A DNA stretch of 64,000 nucleotides from Acidobacteriaceae bacterium (GTDB lineage Bacteria > Acidobacteriota > Terriglobia > Terriglobales > Acidobacteriaceae). Each line of letters begins with the position of its first letter. Positions within the stretch are counted from its first letter, which is position 1. The DNA lies in NCBI GenBank assembly GCA_025462885.1, contig JAOAPN010000014.1:620001-684000 (forward strand). The letters run 5' to 3'. Positions 15,334-23,305 of this stretch are shown one piece after another. Position numbers and translations under genes: made by a program. The notes under the pieces are model-generated. The model was not told the DNA's origin, did not search any database, and saw nothing but the letters and a program-made list of their open reading frames with translations.

Positions 15334-18300
15334 TTACGGATAGAGCAGGTACGGCTGGCGGCGCTTTTTGAAGTCGTTGAGTTCGGTGGTCCAGGCTGCG
15401 GCGATCTTGCGGGGGTCTTCGTTGTTGTTTAGCGACTGCATGACGTTGACGCTGGCGACCAGGGTGGAGGCACGGGCGAGGTTGAAGCGGGCCGGGTAGA
15501 GGTGGTGGAGGGCGGAGAGGATTTCTATGCCGAACTCCGGGGTGTCGAGAGCGTTGCGGTCGGTGACGGTGAAGGCGATGCCGCTGAGAGTCTGGCCGTG
15601 GCCGGGGTAGTGATTGGGGTCTTCTGCGACGGCGAAGGTCGTGGGGGTAAAGGTAACGCTGGGGATGTGGCGGGCGGTCAGATAGGCAGCCAGGGCGGGT
15701 CCGTCGATCTGGGCGTCCGATCCGAGAGCGCACGGGGCGGGAGCGGCCTTTTTCGCGACGTCCTGCTTCGCGGGCCAGCAGGCTGCGATGTGCTCGAAGG
15801 GCGTGTCGGTTCCGCGGCCTACGGAGATATTCGAGGTTTCGATCAGGCCGATGCCGGGGTAGAGGACGGCAGCGCGGGGGGATTTGAGATTCGGGCTGGG
15901 GTTCGTCCAGGGGAGGTGGGTTTCGTCGAAGTACTGGCCGCGGCTCCAGTTCTGCATGGTGACGACGGTGAGGGGGACGCCCAGAGGGGCGAAGACGTTG
16001 GGCGAGGCGGGGCTGGGGAGGCGGCGTTCGCCGTTGAAGTAGCGGGCCAGCTCGCCGAAGGTGAGGCCATGGCGGACCGGGAGCGGCATGTAGTCCGTGT
16101 ACGAGGTATGGTTCTCGTCGGAGACGGGGCCTTGTACCTTCTCTCCGCCGACCAGGTTGGGACGGTCGAGAATGACGATCTCGAGCGGGTGGTGATACTG
16201 GTCGCGTTCGGCGGCGGCGGCTTCGAGGAAGTAGCCCATCGCGGCAGCGTAGGTCCAGAAGCGGACCCCGGCATCCTGCAGGTCGATGACTACGGCGTCA
16301 AGGTCTTTGAGGGCGTCATGGGAGGGGTGGCGCTGCTCGGGTTTGGCTCCGTAGAGGTTTATGATGGGGAGGTGGGTGGAGGCGTCAATGTCGTTGGTGA
16401 GGTTGAGGTCGTCGTGGGTTCCGTTGATGCCATGCTCGGGCGAGAAGAGCGTAGTGAGGTGGAGACCGGGTACGGCTTTGGGTGCTTCCTTGAAGAGCAG
16501 ATCGGCGGTGCGGCGGCCCTGGGCGTCGAGGCCGGATTGGTTGGTGAGCAGGCCGAACCTGAGGGCGTTGTTGTGGTGCTGGGCGATATTGGCGAGGGCG
16601 GTGTAGTGGGTGGATTCAAGAACGTCGATGCCGGTTTGGGTCGGGGTGGAACTGTTGCGCGAAGACGAGCCAGATTTAGGGATAAGGTCTGTAAGGGGCG
16701 CGCTCCGATACAATCCGACACGGCTATTATTATCTCCTGCACACATGTTTGAGGGAATGTCGCACGCATTATTAGGAATATCGGCTTCTTTGGTCATCAC
16801 CGGTAAAATGTGGAGCGCCTTGGCTGCGGCCGTCGCAACCTGACCCCGGAGCACGGAGATGGGAGCTCCGCCGCGGGGATGGTTCGCGTTCGAGAGCAGG
16901 ATGACGTAGGTGTCACTGGCGGGATCCATCCACAGGGTAGTTCCGGTAAAGCCGGTGTGGCCGAACGAACCGATGGGGAAGATCTCGCCGCGGGGGCGGG
17001 AGAAGGCGGTGTTGATGTCCCAGCCGTAGGCGCGGCTGGCGATCCCCTTGGTCGGTTGGCCGTCGGGAGTGAAGACGACTGCTCCGCCCTGTGCGGTGGC
17101 CGGCTGCTCAGGCTGGGTCATGAGCTTGAGAGTGGCTTGCTTGAGCGGAAACGGGCCGGTGTTTTTGGTGAGCTTGTCGAGCAGGGCCTGAGCATAGAGG
17201 CTGACGTCGTGCGCGGTGGAGAAGACGCCAGCATGGCCGGCTACACCACCCATGCGACGGGTGGTGGGGTCGTGGACGGTGCCGCGGAGGAGGTGATCGA
17301 AGTTAGGGTTGAGGCTGGGGTCGGCTTTGGATTCGTCGTCGTGAGCTGTGGGGGCGATGCGTGGATTCTTTCCATAAACAAACCACATCATCGTAAGAGA
17401 GTTCGCGCTCATACTGCAGGCATGAGGTTTTGTCACTTTTGCAGCGTCATGACCGTAAGGGGGAGGCGCGAAGCTGTCGTTCGAGCCACAGTATCCATAG
17501 ATGGGGTGATAAGTCGTCTCCGTCATTTCCAGCGGGGCAAAAATATGGTCCTTGGCATAGGCATTGAGAGTTTCGCCGCTGAGCTTTTCGACGATAGCTC
17601 CGAGAGTGATGAAATTGATGTCGGAGTATTTGAAAGTGAGACCGGGAGGACCGTAGAGCGTGGAATCCATGGCGCGGCGGATTCCTTCGGCCTTGTCGGG
17701 TGCGGCGAGGCCCCAGGGGTCTTTGAGGGAGACGTCTTCGGGCAGGCCGGAGTAGTGGGTGAGGAGTTCGCGGATGGTTACTTTTTCTTTGCCGTTGGTG
17801 GCGAACTCAGGGAGATATTTGATAACCGGATCGTCGAACTGGAGCTTACCCGCCTCGTAGAGCTGCATGATGGCGGTGGCGGTGCTCAGGCACTTGGAGA
17901 GCGATGCCATGTCGAAGATGGTGTCTTCGGTCATGGGTTCGGCGGCGGAGGGCTTTCCGTCGAGACCGGGTTCGTTTGCTAGCTTGCGGTTTCCAAAAGC
18001 TTGATGGAAGACGACTTTGTTGTCGTGGCCGATGAGGACGACTGCTCCGGGGAGTTTGTGGTCTGAGATCGCTTCGTTGAGGAGGGTATTGATGGAGGTG
18101 AAGTCGTAGGTGGTCGTCGGGAACTTCGCCTGAGCCGGTGTGGGGAGGAGCGGTCGCGCGTTGCGCGATACCCACGTCCCAGAGTCGGGACGTGGGGCAC
18201 CCGGATTTATGGCTTGCGCTTGCGATGTGGTGGTCAGGACTAGAAGGATCAGGGCTGTGGCGATTGCTTTGTGGGTGGACTGCTTGCGGAAGATCAGGCT

Positions 18301-19836
18301 GGCGAGGCTGCCGATGGCGAAGGTCACGAGTGCTCCGATGAGAACGTACCAGGTGAAGGCGACGTGGGGAATGATGACTGGACCTAGCTGGACGGGAAAG
18401 CTGCCTTGCCAGAGGTAGAGGTTCAAGGCAAAGCCGCAAAGCATTCCGATAATTGCGCCTGTTTGAGTTGCATATCGCGTCAGGGTGCCGAGCAGGAAGA
18501 CGCCCAGCAGGCAGCCGTAGGCGACCGAGGCGATGGAGAGGCCGGTCTCGACGACGTGGCCCTTGCCTCCGGCGTGGATGCTATAGACGGCGATGGCGAA
18601 GAGAACGACGGCCCAGAGGACGGTTGAGCTGCGGGAGATCATCATGCGCTCCTTGTCGTCCGCGTCGGGACGCAGGTGCATGTAGAAGTCTACGACTGTG
18701 GTGGAACTGAGGGAGTTGAGTGCCGCGGAGAGATTAGACATGGCGGCGGCGAGGATCGCGGCGATGAGGAGTCCGGCGATGCCAATCGGCATCTGCTGGA
18801 CGATGAAGGTGGGGAAGATGCGGTCGGCGCTTGAGAAGCTCTGGGGATGCAGACCGTAGAAGACGAAGAGCCCCGCTCCGATAAAGAGGAAGAGCGTGAA
18901 CTGGAGCAGGATGACGGCTCCTGAAGAGAGCAGCGCAAGCCGGGACTCGCCGAGGTTGCGGGCGGCGAGCATCCGCTGAACCATAAGCTGGTCGGTCCCG
19001 TGGCTGGCCATGGTGAGGAAGGCTCCGCCAAGAGCTCCGGCCCAGAAGGTGTAGGACTGGGTCAGGTTGAAGGCGAAATTGAAGAGGTGGAACTTGCCTG
19101 CCGCTCCGGCGACGGCGTGGATGTGCTCCCAGCCTCCGGGAACGTGGGTTCCCAGGGTGGAGATGGCGACGATGGTGCCGCCGATGTAGATGGCCATCTG
19201 GACGACGTCGGTCCAGATGACGGCGGCCATACCTCCTTCGAAGGTATAAAGAAGTGTTAAGAGAGAAATGATGGCTATCGACAGGGTGTCGTTGGTTCCG
19301 ATGGAGATGCCGACGACGATGGAGACGGCAAAGACTCTCACTCCCTCAGCCGCGGCACGCGTGAGCAGGAAGAGCCCGGCGGTGACTTTGTGGAGGGTGG
19401 GGCCGAAGCGCTGGTCGATGAGTTGATAGGCGGTGAGCATCTCGCCGTGGAAGTATTTGGGAAGGAAGATGAGGGCGACGATGACGCGGCCGATCATGTA
19501 GCCGAGAACGATCTGCAGGAAGCCAAAGTCTCCGGCGAAGGCGACGCCGGGGATGGAGATGATGGTGAGGGTGGAGGTCTCGGCAGAGACGATGGAGAGC
19601 GCGATGGCCCACCAGGGAATGGTGTTGTTGGCGAGGAAGTAGGATTTAAGAGACTTGTCCGCTTTGACTGTCGATCCGTCTGCCGATTTTGTTCCGGGGT
19701 TGCGGAAGCGCAGTCCGAAGAGCGTGATGCCGATCAGGTAGACGACGATCAGGGCGAGGTCGAAGGGATGAAGGCGCGTGGGCAGGATTGCGACGGAGAG
19801 GAACGCGGTAGGTAGGGGGAACGGAATCTGAGGCAA
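15334..19836 (-). CDS. Triple fusion: sodium:solute symporter + serine beta-lactamase-like hydrolase + NamZ/DUF1343 exo-muramidase
   Basis: One uninterrupted frame of 1500 codons holds three enzymes. Residues 25-515 form a sodium:solute symporter with about 13 helices and the GGMAAVIWTDVVQMAIY signature. Residues 522-543 look like an old signal peptide (HKAIATALILLVLTTTSQAQ). Residues 575-1005 are a class C beta-lactamase-like serine hydrolase: SxxK at Ser645-Lys648, YSDIN at 737, HTG at 960. Residues 1093-1500 are DUF1343/NamZ (GH171), with FSPEHG at 1131-1136. NamZ enzymes release MurNAc from the non-reducing ends of peptidoglycan. The start is TTG with AGGAGA nine bases upstream. The architecture suggests that hydrolysis and import are coupled at the inner membrane. 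It is divergent from a sugar kinase. Substrate and coupling are inference. Confidence 0.9.
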   Translation of the reverse strand: MPQIPFPLPTAFLSVAILPTRLHPFDLALIVVYLIGITLFGLRFRNPGTKSADGSTVKADKSLKSYFLANNTIPWWAIALSIVSAETSTLTIISIPGVAFAGDFGFLQIVLGYMIGRVIVALIFLPKYFHGEMLTAYQLIDQRFGPTLHKVTAGLFLLTRAAAEGVRVFAVSIVVGISIGTNDTLSIAIISLLTLLYTFEGGMAAVIWTDVVQMAIYIGGTIVAISTLGTHVPGGWEHIHAVAGAAGKFHLFNFAFNLTQSYTFWAGALGGAFLTMASHGTDQLMVQRMLAARNLGESRLALLSSGAVILLQFTLFLFIGAGLFVFYGLHPQSFSSADRIFPTFIVQQMPIGIAGLLIAAILAAAMSNLSAALNSLSSTTVVDFYMHLRPDADDKERMMISRSSTVLWAVVLFAIAVYSIHAGGKGHVVETGLSIASVAYGCLLGVFLLGTLTRYATQTGAIIGMLCGFALNLYLWQGSFPVQLGPVIIPHVAFTWYVLIGALVTFAIGSLASLIFRKQSTHKAIATALILLVLTTTSQAQAINPGAPRPDSGTWVSRNARPLLPTPAQAKFPTTTYDFTSINTLLNEAISDHKLPGAVVLIGHDNKVVFHQAFGNRKLANEPGLDGKPSAAEPMTEDTIFDMASLSKCLSTATAIMQLYEAGKLQFDDPVIKYLPEFATNGKEKVTIRELLTHYSGLPEDVSLKDPWGLAAPDKAEGIRRAMDSTLYGPPGLTFKYSDINFITLGAIVEKLSGETLNAYAKDHIFAPLEMTETTYHPIYGYCGSNDSFAPPPYGHDAAKVTKPHACSMSANSLTMMWFVYGKNPRIAPTAHDDESKADPSLNPNFDHLLRGTVHDPTTRRMGGVAGHAGVFSTAHDVSLYAQALLDKLTKNTGPFPLKQATLKLMTQPEQPATAQGGAVVFTPDGQPTKGIASRAYGWDINTAFSRPRGEIFPIGSFGHTGFTGTTLWMDPASDTYVILLSNANHPRGGAPISVLRGQVATAAAKALHILPVMTKEADIPNNACDIPSNMCAGDNNSRVGLYRSAPLTDLIPKSGSSSRNSSTPTQTGIDVLESTHYTALANIAQHHNNALRFGLLTNQSGLDAQGRRTADLLFKEAPKAVPGLHLTTLFSPEHGINGTHDDLNLTNDIDASTHLPIINLYGAKPEQRHPSHDALKDLDAVVIDLQDAGVRFWTYAAAMGYFLEAAAAERDQYHHPLEIVILDRPNLVGGEKVQGPVSDENHTSYTDYMPLPVRHGLTFGELARYFNGERRLPSPASPNVFAPLGVPLTVVTMQNWSRGQYFDETHLPWTNPSPNLKSPRAAVLYPGIGLIETSNISVGRGTDTPFEHIAACWPAKQDVAKKAAPAPCALGSDAQIDGPALAAYLTARHIPSVTFTPTTFAVAEDPNHYPGHGQTLSGIAFTVTDRNALDTPEFGIEILSALHHLYPARFNLARASTLVASVNVMQSLNNNEDPRKIAAAWTTELNDFKKRRQPYLLYP
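18166..18205 (-). repeat. Palindromic element inserted in frame (copy 1)
   Basis: Ten-base perfect arms CCCACGTCCC/GGGACGTGGG with a six-base loop lie inside the coding sequence of the fusion, in the linker after the former signal peptide. In the minus-strand frame the element encodes GAPRPDSGTWVS. A diverged copy sits in larC in the same frame. Confidence 0.75.
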
Positions 19837-19955
19837 CGTTGCGTCTCTCCTAAGGCCAATTGCTGAGGCCGACTACTCGAATGAAGGTTATGATAACGGG
19901 CTGGACGGTGTGTTGTTAGCGTGTTGTTGATCTGAACGATGGGAGACGCAGGAAC

Positions 19956-20882
19956 TTGGCTTATTTTCTGGCGCTGGATGCAGGTGGGACGAAGACGACG
20001 GGTGTGTTGGCGGACGAGACGAAGGTGCTGGCCCGGGCCTCCTGTGGGAGTGTGAAGTTGATGCGGGTCGGTGAGGCCGAGGCTACGGTTCGGCTGCTCG
20101 GGTTGGTCGAGGAGTTGTCCACCATAGCGGGAGTTCCGCTGCGGGAGGTGTCGCGGACGTCCATGGGGCTAGCGGGCTTGTCGATTGCGGTGGTACGGGA
20201 CTGGGCGGACCGGACCCTGCGTAGTGTTGTTGGAGGAGAGATCGATCTCTGCGGGGACGAAGAGATTGCGCTGGATGGAGCTTTTGCGGGTGGTACGGGA
20301 ATCCTGGTGATCGCCGGGACGGGCTCGAATTTTGTTGGGAGGGTCGTCGTGGACGACGGCGGCGATACGGAGACGGTAGCGAAGTATTGGGTGGGTGGCT
20401 GGGGACCGGCGCTGGGCGATGAGGGTTCGGGCTACTGGATCGGGGTGGAGGCGGTGAAAGCTGGACTTTGGGCGAGGGATCGCGGGGTGCCGACCCGGTT
20501 GCTGGAGGTCGTGCAGGCGTTCTGGGGGTTGGAGTCCCTGGGTGAGCTGGTGGAGAAGGGGAACGCCCAGCCGGACTTCGCGGCTTTGGCTCCAGTCATA
20601 GCCCAGTGCGCCGAGGAGGGCGATGAGCTTGCCACCGCAGTGCTGGAACGGGCCGGGCAGGAGTTGGCAGAGCAGGTTGGGCTGGTGCATTTGAAGATGC
20701 GCGAGGCAGGCGACATCGGACCGGTGGGAGTCGCCTATACCGGCAGCGTGCTGGAAATGATTGGACTGGTGCGCGCGTCGATGGTCTCCGTTCTGGCGGA
20801 GTCCGCACCACAACTAACGGTGATTGAAGGTGCGGTCGATTCGCTGGATGGGGCGCTTTGGCGGGCTCGCGGTGGAGCCTAA
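19956..20882 (+). CDS. BadF/BadG-type ATPase, probable amino-sugar kinase (GlcNAc/MurNAc)
   Basis: The 308-residue protein has the ASKHA kinase fold. The phosphate-1 loop is FLALDAGGTKTTGVLAD at the very N-terminus, then GLAGLSIAVVRDW, a phosphate-2 GGTGILVIAGTGSN block, and GGWGPALGDEGSGYWIG, which is strongly typical of GlcNAc kinases and MurK. It would phosphorylate an amino sugar with ATP in the cytoplasm. The start is TTG with GGGAG about ten bases upstream; no ATG fits without losing the first loop. It is divergent from the symporter-muramidase fusion (119-base gap) and 51 bases upstream of the GH28 gene, likely one operon. MurNAc as substrate is inferred from the neighbour. Confidence 0.9.
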   Translation: MAYFLALDAGGTKTTGVLADETKVLARASCGSVKLMRVGEAEATVRLLGLVEELSTIAGVPLREVSRTSMGLAGLSIAVVRDWADRTLRSVVGGEIDLCGDEEIALDGAFAGGTGILVIAGTGSNFVGRVVVDDGGDTETVAKYWVGGWGPALGDEGSGYWIGVEAVKAGLWARDRGVPTRLLEVVQAFWGLESLGELVEKGNAQPDFAALAPVIAQCAEEGDELATAVLERAGQELAEQVGLVHLKMREAGDIGPVGVAYTGSVLEMIGLVRASMVSVLAESAPQLTVIEGAVDSLDGALWRARGGA

Positions 20883-20933
20883 ATTCTCAAGCCGGTTTAT
20901 GGAAGAGAATTGAATCGCAGGATGGAGGAACTG

Positions 20934-22346
20934 ATGGCAGAGATGGCGATTGGGCGGCGGAGTTTCTTGAAGAGGGCCGGACAGGGGTTGTTGGCAGTGC
21001 CGGTGGCCGGGGTGTTGGTGCGCGCCGGCTTTGCTGAAGCACCGGTCTCGGAAGGAAGAGGCAAGGTCGCAGCTCCTGCAGGTGTGGTGCTGAATGTGCG
21101 CGACTTTGGGGCGCTGGGAGACGGGGTTGCGAAGGATACTGTCGCGATCCAGCAGGCGATCGACCGCTGCTGGGTGTTTGGCGGGGGTGAGGTCGTGGTT
21201 CCGGCGGGAAATTACCTGACCGGGGCGGTAGCGCTGCGGTCGAAGGTGCTACTGCGGTTGGAGAAGGACGCGGTGATCCTGGGGTCTCCGGACTTTGCGG
21301 ACTATCCGGTGATGCAGGTGCGCTGGGAGGGCAAGTGGATCCAGGGCCATGTCGGGCTGATCTATGCGCTGGACGCGGAGCATACGGGGATCATCGGACC
21401 GGGCAGGATCATGGGAAACCATGCGCTGGGCGGCAGGCCGAGTGCGACCAGTCCGCTGCGGCATCCGGCACTGATTGAACCGATAAACTGCAAAGGCCTG
21501 CGATTTGAGGGATTCTCGACCGACTATTTTCGGATGTGGTCGCTACATCTGACGTACTGCGACGACGTGGTAGTCCGTGGCTTGACGATTCGGAGCACGG
21601 GCGGGAATGGCGATGGAATCGACGTAGATTCGTGCCGGCGGATGACGATCGATGGCTGCGATATCGCTACGGGCGACGACTGCATCTCGGTGAAGTCAGG
21701 GCGCGGGAGCGAGGCCTACAAGCTGCTGCGGACCAGCGAGGATATCCAGATCTCGAACTGCACGTTTGCAGACTCGATCTTTGCCTGCATCGGAATTGGA
21801 AGCGAAACTTCGGGCGGGATCCGCAATGTGAGGATCTCGAAGTGCAAGTTCACCGGCGCTCAGACGTTTGCGGTCTACATCAAGAGCCGGCCAGGACGCG
21901 GAGCCTTCATCGAGGACATCTCGGTGGACGACGTCGAGGCCTCGGGAATGGTGGGCGGCTTCCTGCGATTTAATATTTTGGCGAGCGGAATCCAGGATGA
22001 GTTTCCGGTTCCGGGCGACGAGGGGATTCCGACGATTCGCAACTTCCGCTTTTCACGGATCAAGGTGACGGATTGTCCCGTGTTGGTGGATGGCGTAGGA
22101 ATCCATCCACGCAAACCGCTGGATGGCTTTACGTTTGCGGACGTGACCGGTACCTGCGCGAAGGGAATCTCGCTGGCGCATATCCGCCGCGCCGTGATCC
22201 GGGGCGTGAAGGTGACCGGGTTCAGCGGCCCATTGTTGACGATCTCCGATGTGACGGGGACCGGGCTGACTGCAGCGGTGACGGTCGAGGCTGCCAAGGC
22301 TGCGCCGGAAGTGGCGGTTCCGGAGAAACTCTACCAACTGCGCTGA
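20934..22346 (+). CDS. Tat-exported GH28 polygalacturonase-like glycosidase
   Basis: The 470-residue protein has a twin-arginine signal (GRRSFLKRAGQGLLAVPVAG) and a right-handed beta-helix of the GH28 family. The N-terminal block is VRDFGALGDGVAKDTVAIQQ, and catalytic Asp motifs are NGDGIDVDS and TGDDCISVKSG. The usual GHG motif before IGSE reads FAC (FACIGIGSE), so that His is missing, while the later IKS of the substrate site is present. It may still hydrolyse galacturonan or a related polymer. I chose the ATG at 20934 because GGAGGA precedes it; a TTG at 20910 is also possible. It is probably co-transcribed with the kinase. Its product would feed the uronate genes 9 kb away. Confidence 0.88.
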   Translation: MAEMAIGRRSFLKRAGQGLLAVPVAGVLVRAGFAEAPVSEGRGKVAAPAGVVLNVRDFGALGDGVAKDTVAIQQAIDRCWVFGGGEVVVPAGNYLTGAVALRSKVLLRLEKDAVILGSPDFADYPVMQVRWEGKWIQGHVGLIYALDAEHTGIIGPGRIMGNHALGGRPSATSPLRHPALIEPINCKGLRFEGFSTDYFRMWSLHLTYCDDVVVRGLTIRSTGGNGDGIDVDSCRRMTIDGCDIATGDDCISVKSGRGSEAYKLLRTSEDIQISNCTFADSIFACIGIGSETSGGIRNVRISKCKFTGAQTFAVYIKSRPGRGAFIEDISVDDVEASGMVGGFLRFNILASGIQDEFPVPGDEGIPTIRNFRFSRIKVTDCPVLVDGVGIHPRKPLDGFTFADVTGTCAKGISLAHIRRAVIRGVKVTGFSGPLLTISDVTGTGLTAAVTVEAAKAAPEVAVPEKLYQLR

Positions 22347-22379
22347 CAGCCTTCGCCAAGACACTGCTCGGCGATTCTG

Positions 22380-23153
22380 CTACAGATGCGCTCCGATGGT
22401 GCGGTCCAGAAACGCAGCAAAAGCATGCCACGCCGGGGTCATCCCAATGGGCACAGCAAACGCTCCAATGGCAAATGTGAGCGGTGCAGCCCATGCGGTC
22501 GCCCGGTGGATGCGGTGGAGCGAGAAGAGATCGTACGCGACTAACAGGAGAATCAGAATGCCAAGTCCGGTAACGGCCCCCGCGGCGGGAGAGAAGCCTA
22601 TCTTCGCCCACGGGAATCGACCCAGTGCGGCGTCGGCCAGTCCGATGGTGGCCAGCAGGATGAGCCGCTTGTGGGCGTCCGGTTGGCGTCGCGTCCGCCA
22701 TGAAGCGAAGATAACGACGGTAAAGCATGCGATTCCGAGCAGCGGAATGGACAGAGAGACCGCAGGATCAAGTGGTCCGATCGATACGCGCCGATGCAGT
22801 GCATCGATGGCCGCGATAAAGCCAAGTACGATCATGATGGGTGGCAGGCAGAAGGCGATGGTTCCCAGGGAACGATGCCAGTTGACCCGGCGAACCGAGA
22901 TCAGGGCGGATTGGATGAGGAAAAGGACCATCCAAAGCGTGAAGGCCGCTCCGTGAATATGCAGGATGGGGCTGGGGAGTGGAGCATGCAACATACCAGC
23001 GCGGAAGTAGGTCGGCGAAAAGCCGACGATGACGACCGCGCAGAGCAGGACAGCCATGCTGCCGAAAAAGATACGTTCGGCGCTGCGATTGACGGGTCGG
23101 TACACGGTGCGGTGGGGCAGGGATCGCGACGTAACAACGGGCTCTGTTGCCAT
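22380..23153 (-). CDS. Seven-helix membrane protein of unknown function
   Basis: The 257-residue protein has about seven hydrophobic helices. Conserved-looking His residues cluster at helix ends: ILHIHGAAFTLW, VNWHRSLGTIAF and DAHKRLILLATIG. Paired His like these suggest a cofactor such as heme in a cytochrome-b561-like or DUF2306-like fold, but I cannot name the family with confidence. The start ATG has GGAG seven bases upstream. It is convergent with the GH28 gene and upstream of nothing on its strand, so it looks like a single-gene unit. Confidence 0.75.
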   Translation of the reverse strand: MATEPVVTSRSLPHRTVYRPVNRSAERIFFGSMAVLLCAVVIVGFSPTYFRAGMLHAPLPSPILHIHGAAFTLWMVLFLIQSALISVRRVNWHRSLGTIAFCLPPIMIVLGFIAAIDALHRRVSIGPLDPAVSLSIPLLGIACFTVVIFASWRTRRQPDAHKRLILLATIGLADAALGRFPWAKIGFSPAAGAVTGLGILILLLVAYDLFSLHRIHRATAWAAPLTFAIGAFAVPIGMTPAWHAFAAFLDRTIGAHL

Positions 23154-23305
23154 AGCATTCTCCAAATCGTGCTGGTATGGGGTACTGCATGGCCCGGCCG
23201 ACGTGCGTGTCGGTTGAATTTGATATTTGTGGAAAATGTATCATGCCGCGCAGCGACGCTGCGGAATCTTCACAGTTGCGGAGGTACTGCACCGCCCTGT
23301 CGGCT

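Noticed and set aside
17248..17265. Another palindromic element (CACCACCC/GGGTGGTG) in the fusion gene
   Set aside because: It encodes the conserved RMGGVAGHAG block of the hydrolase, so it is ordinary coding sequence.
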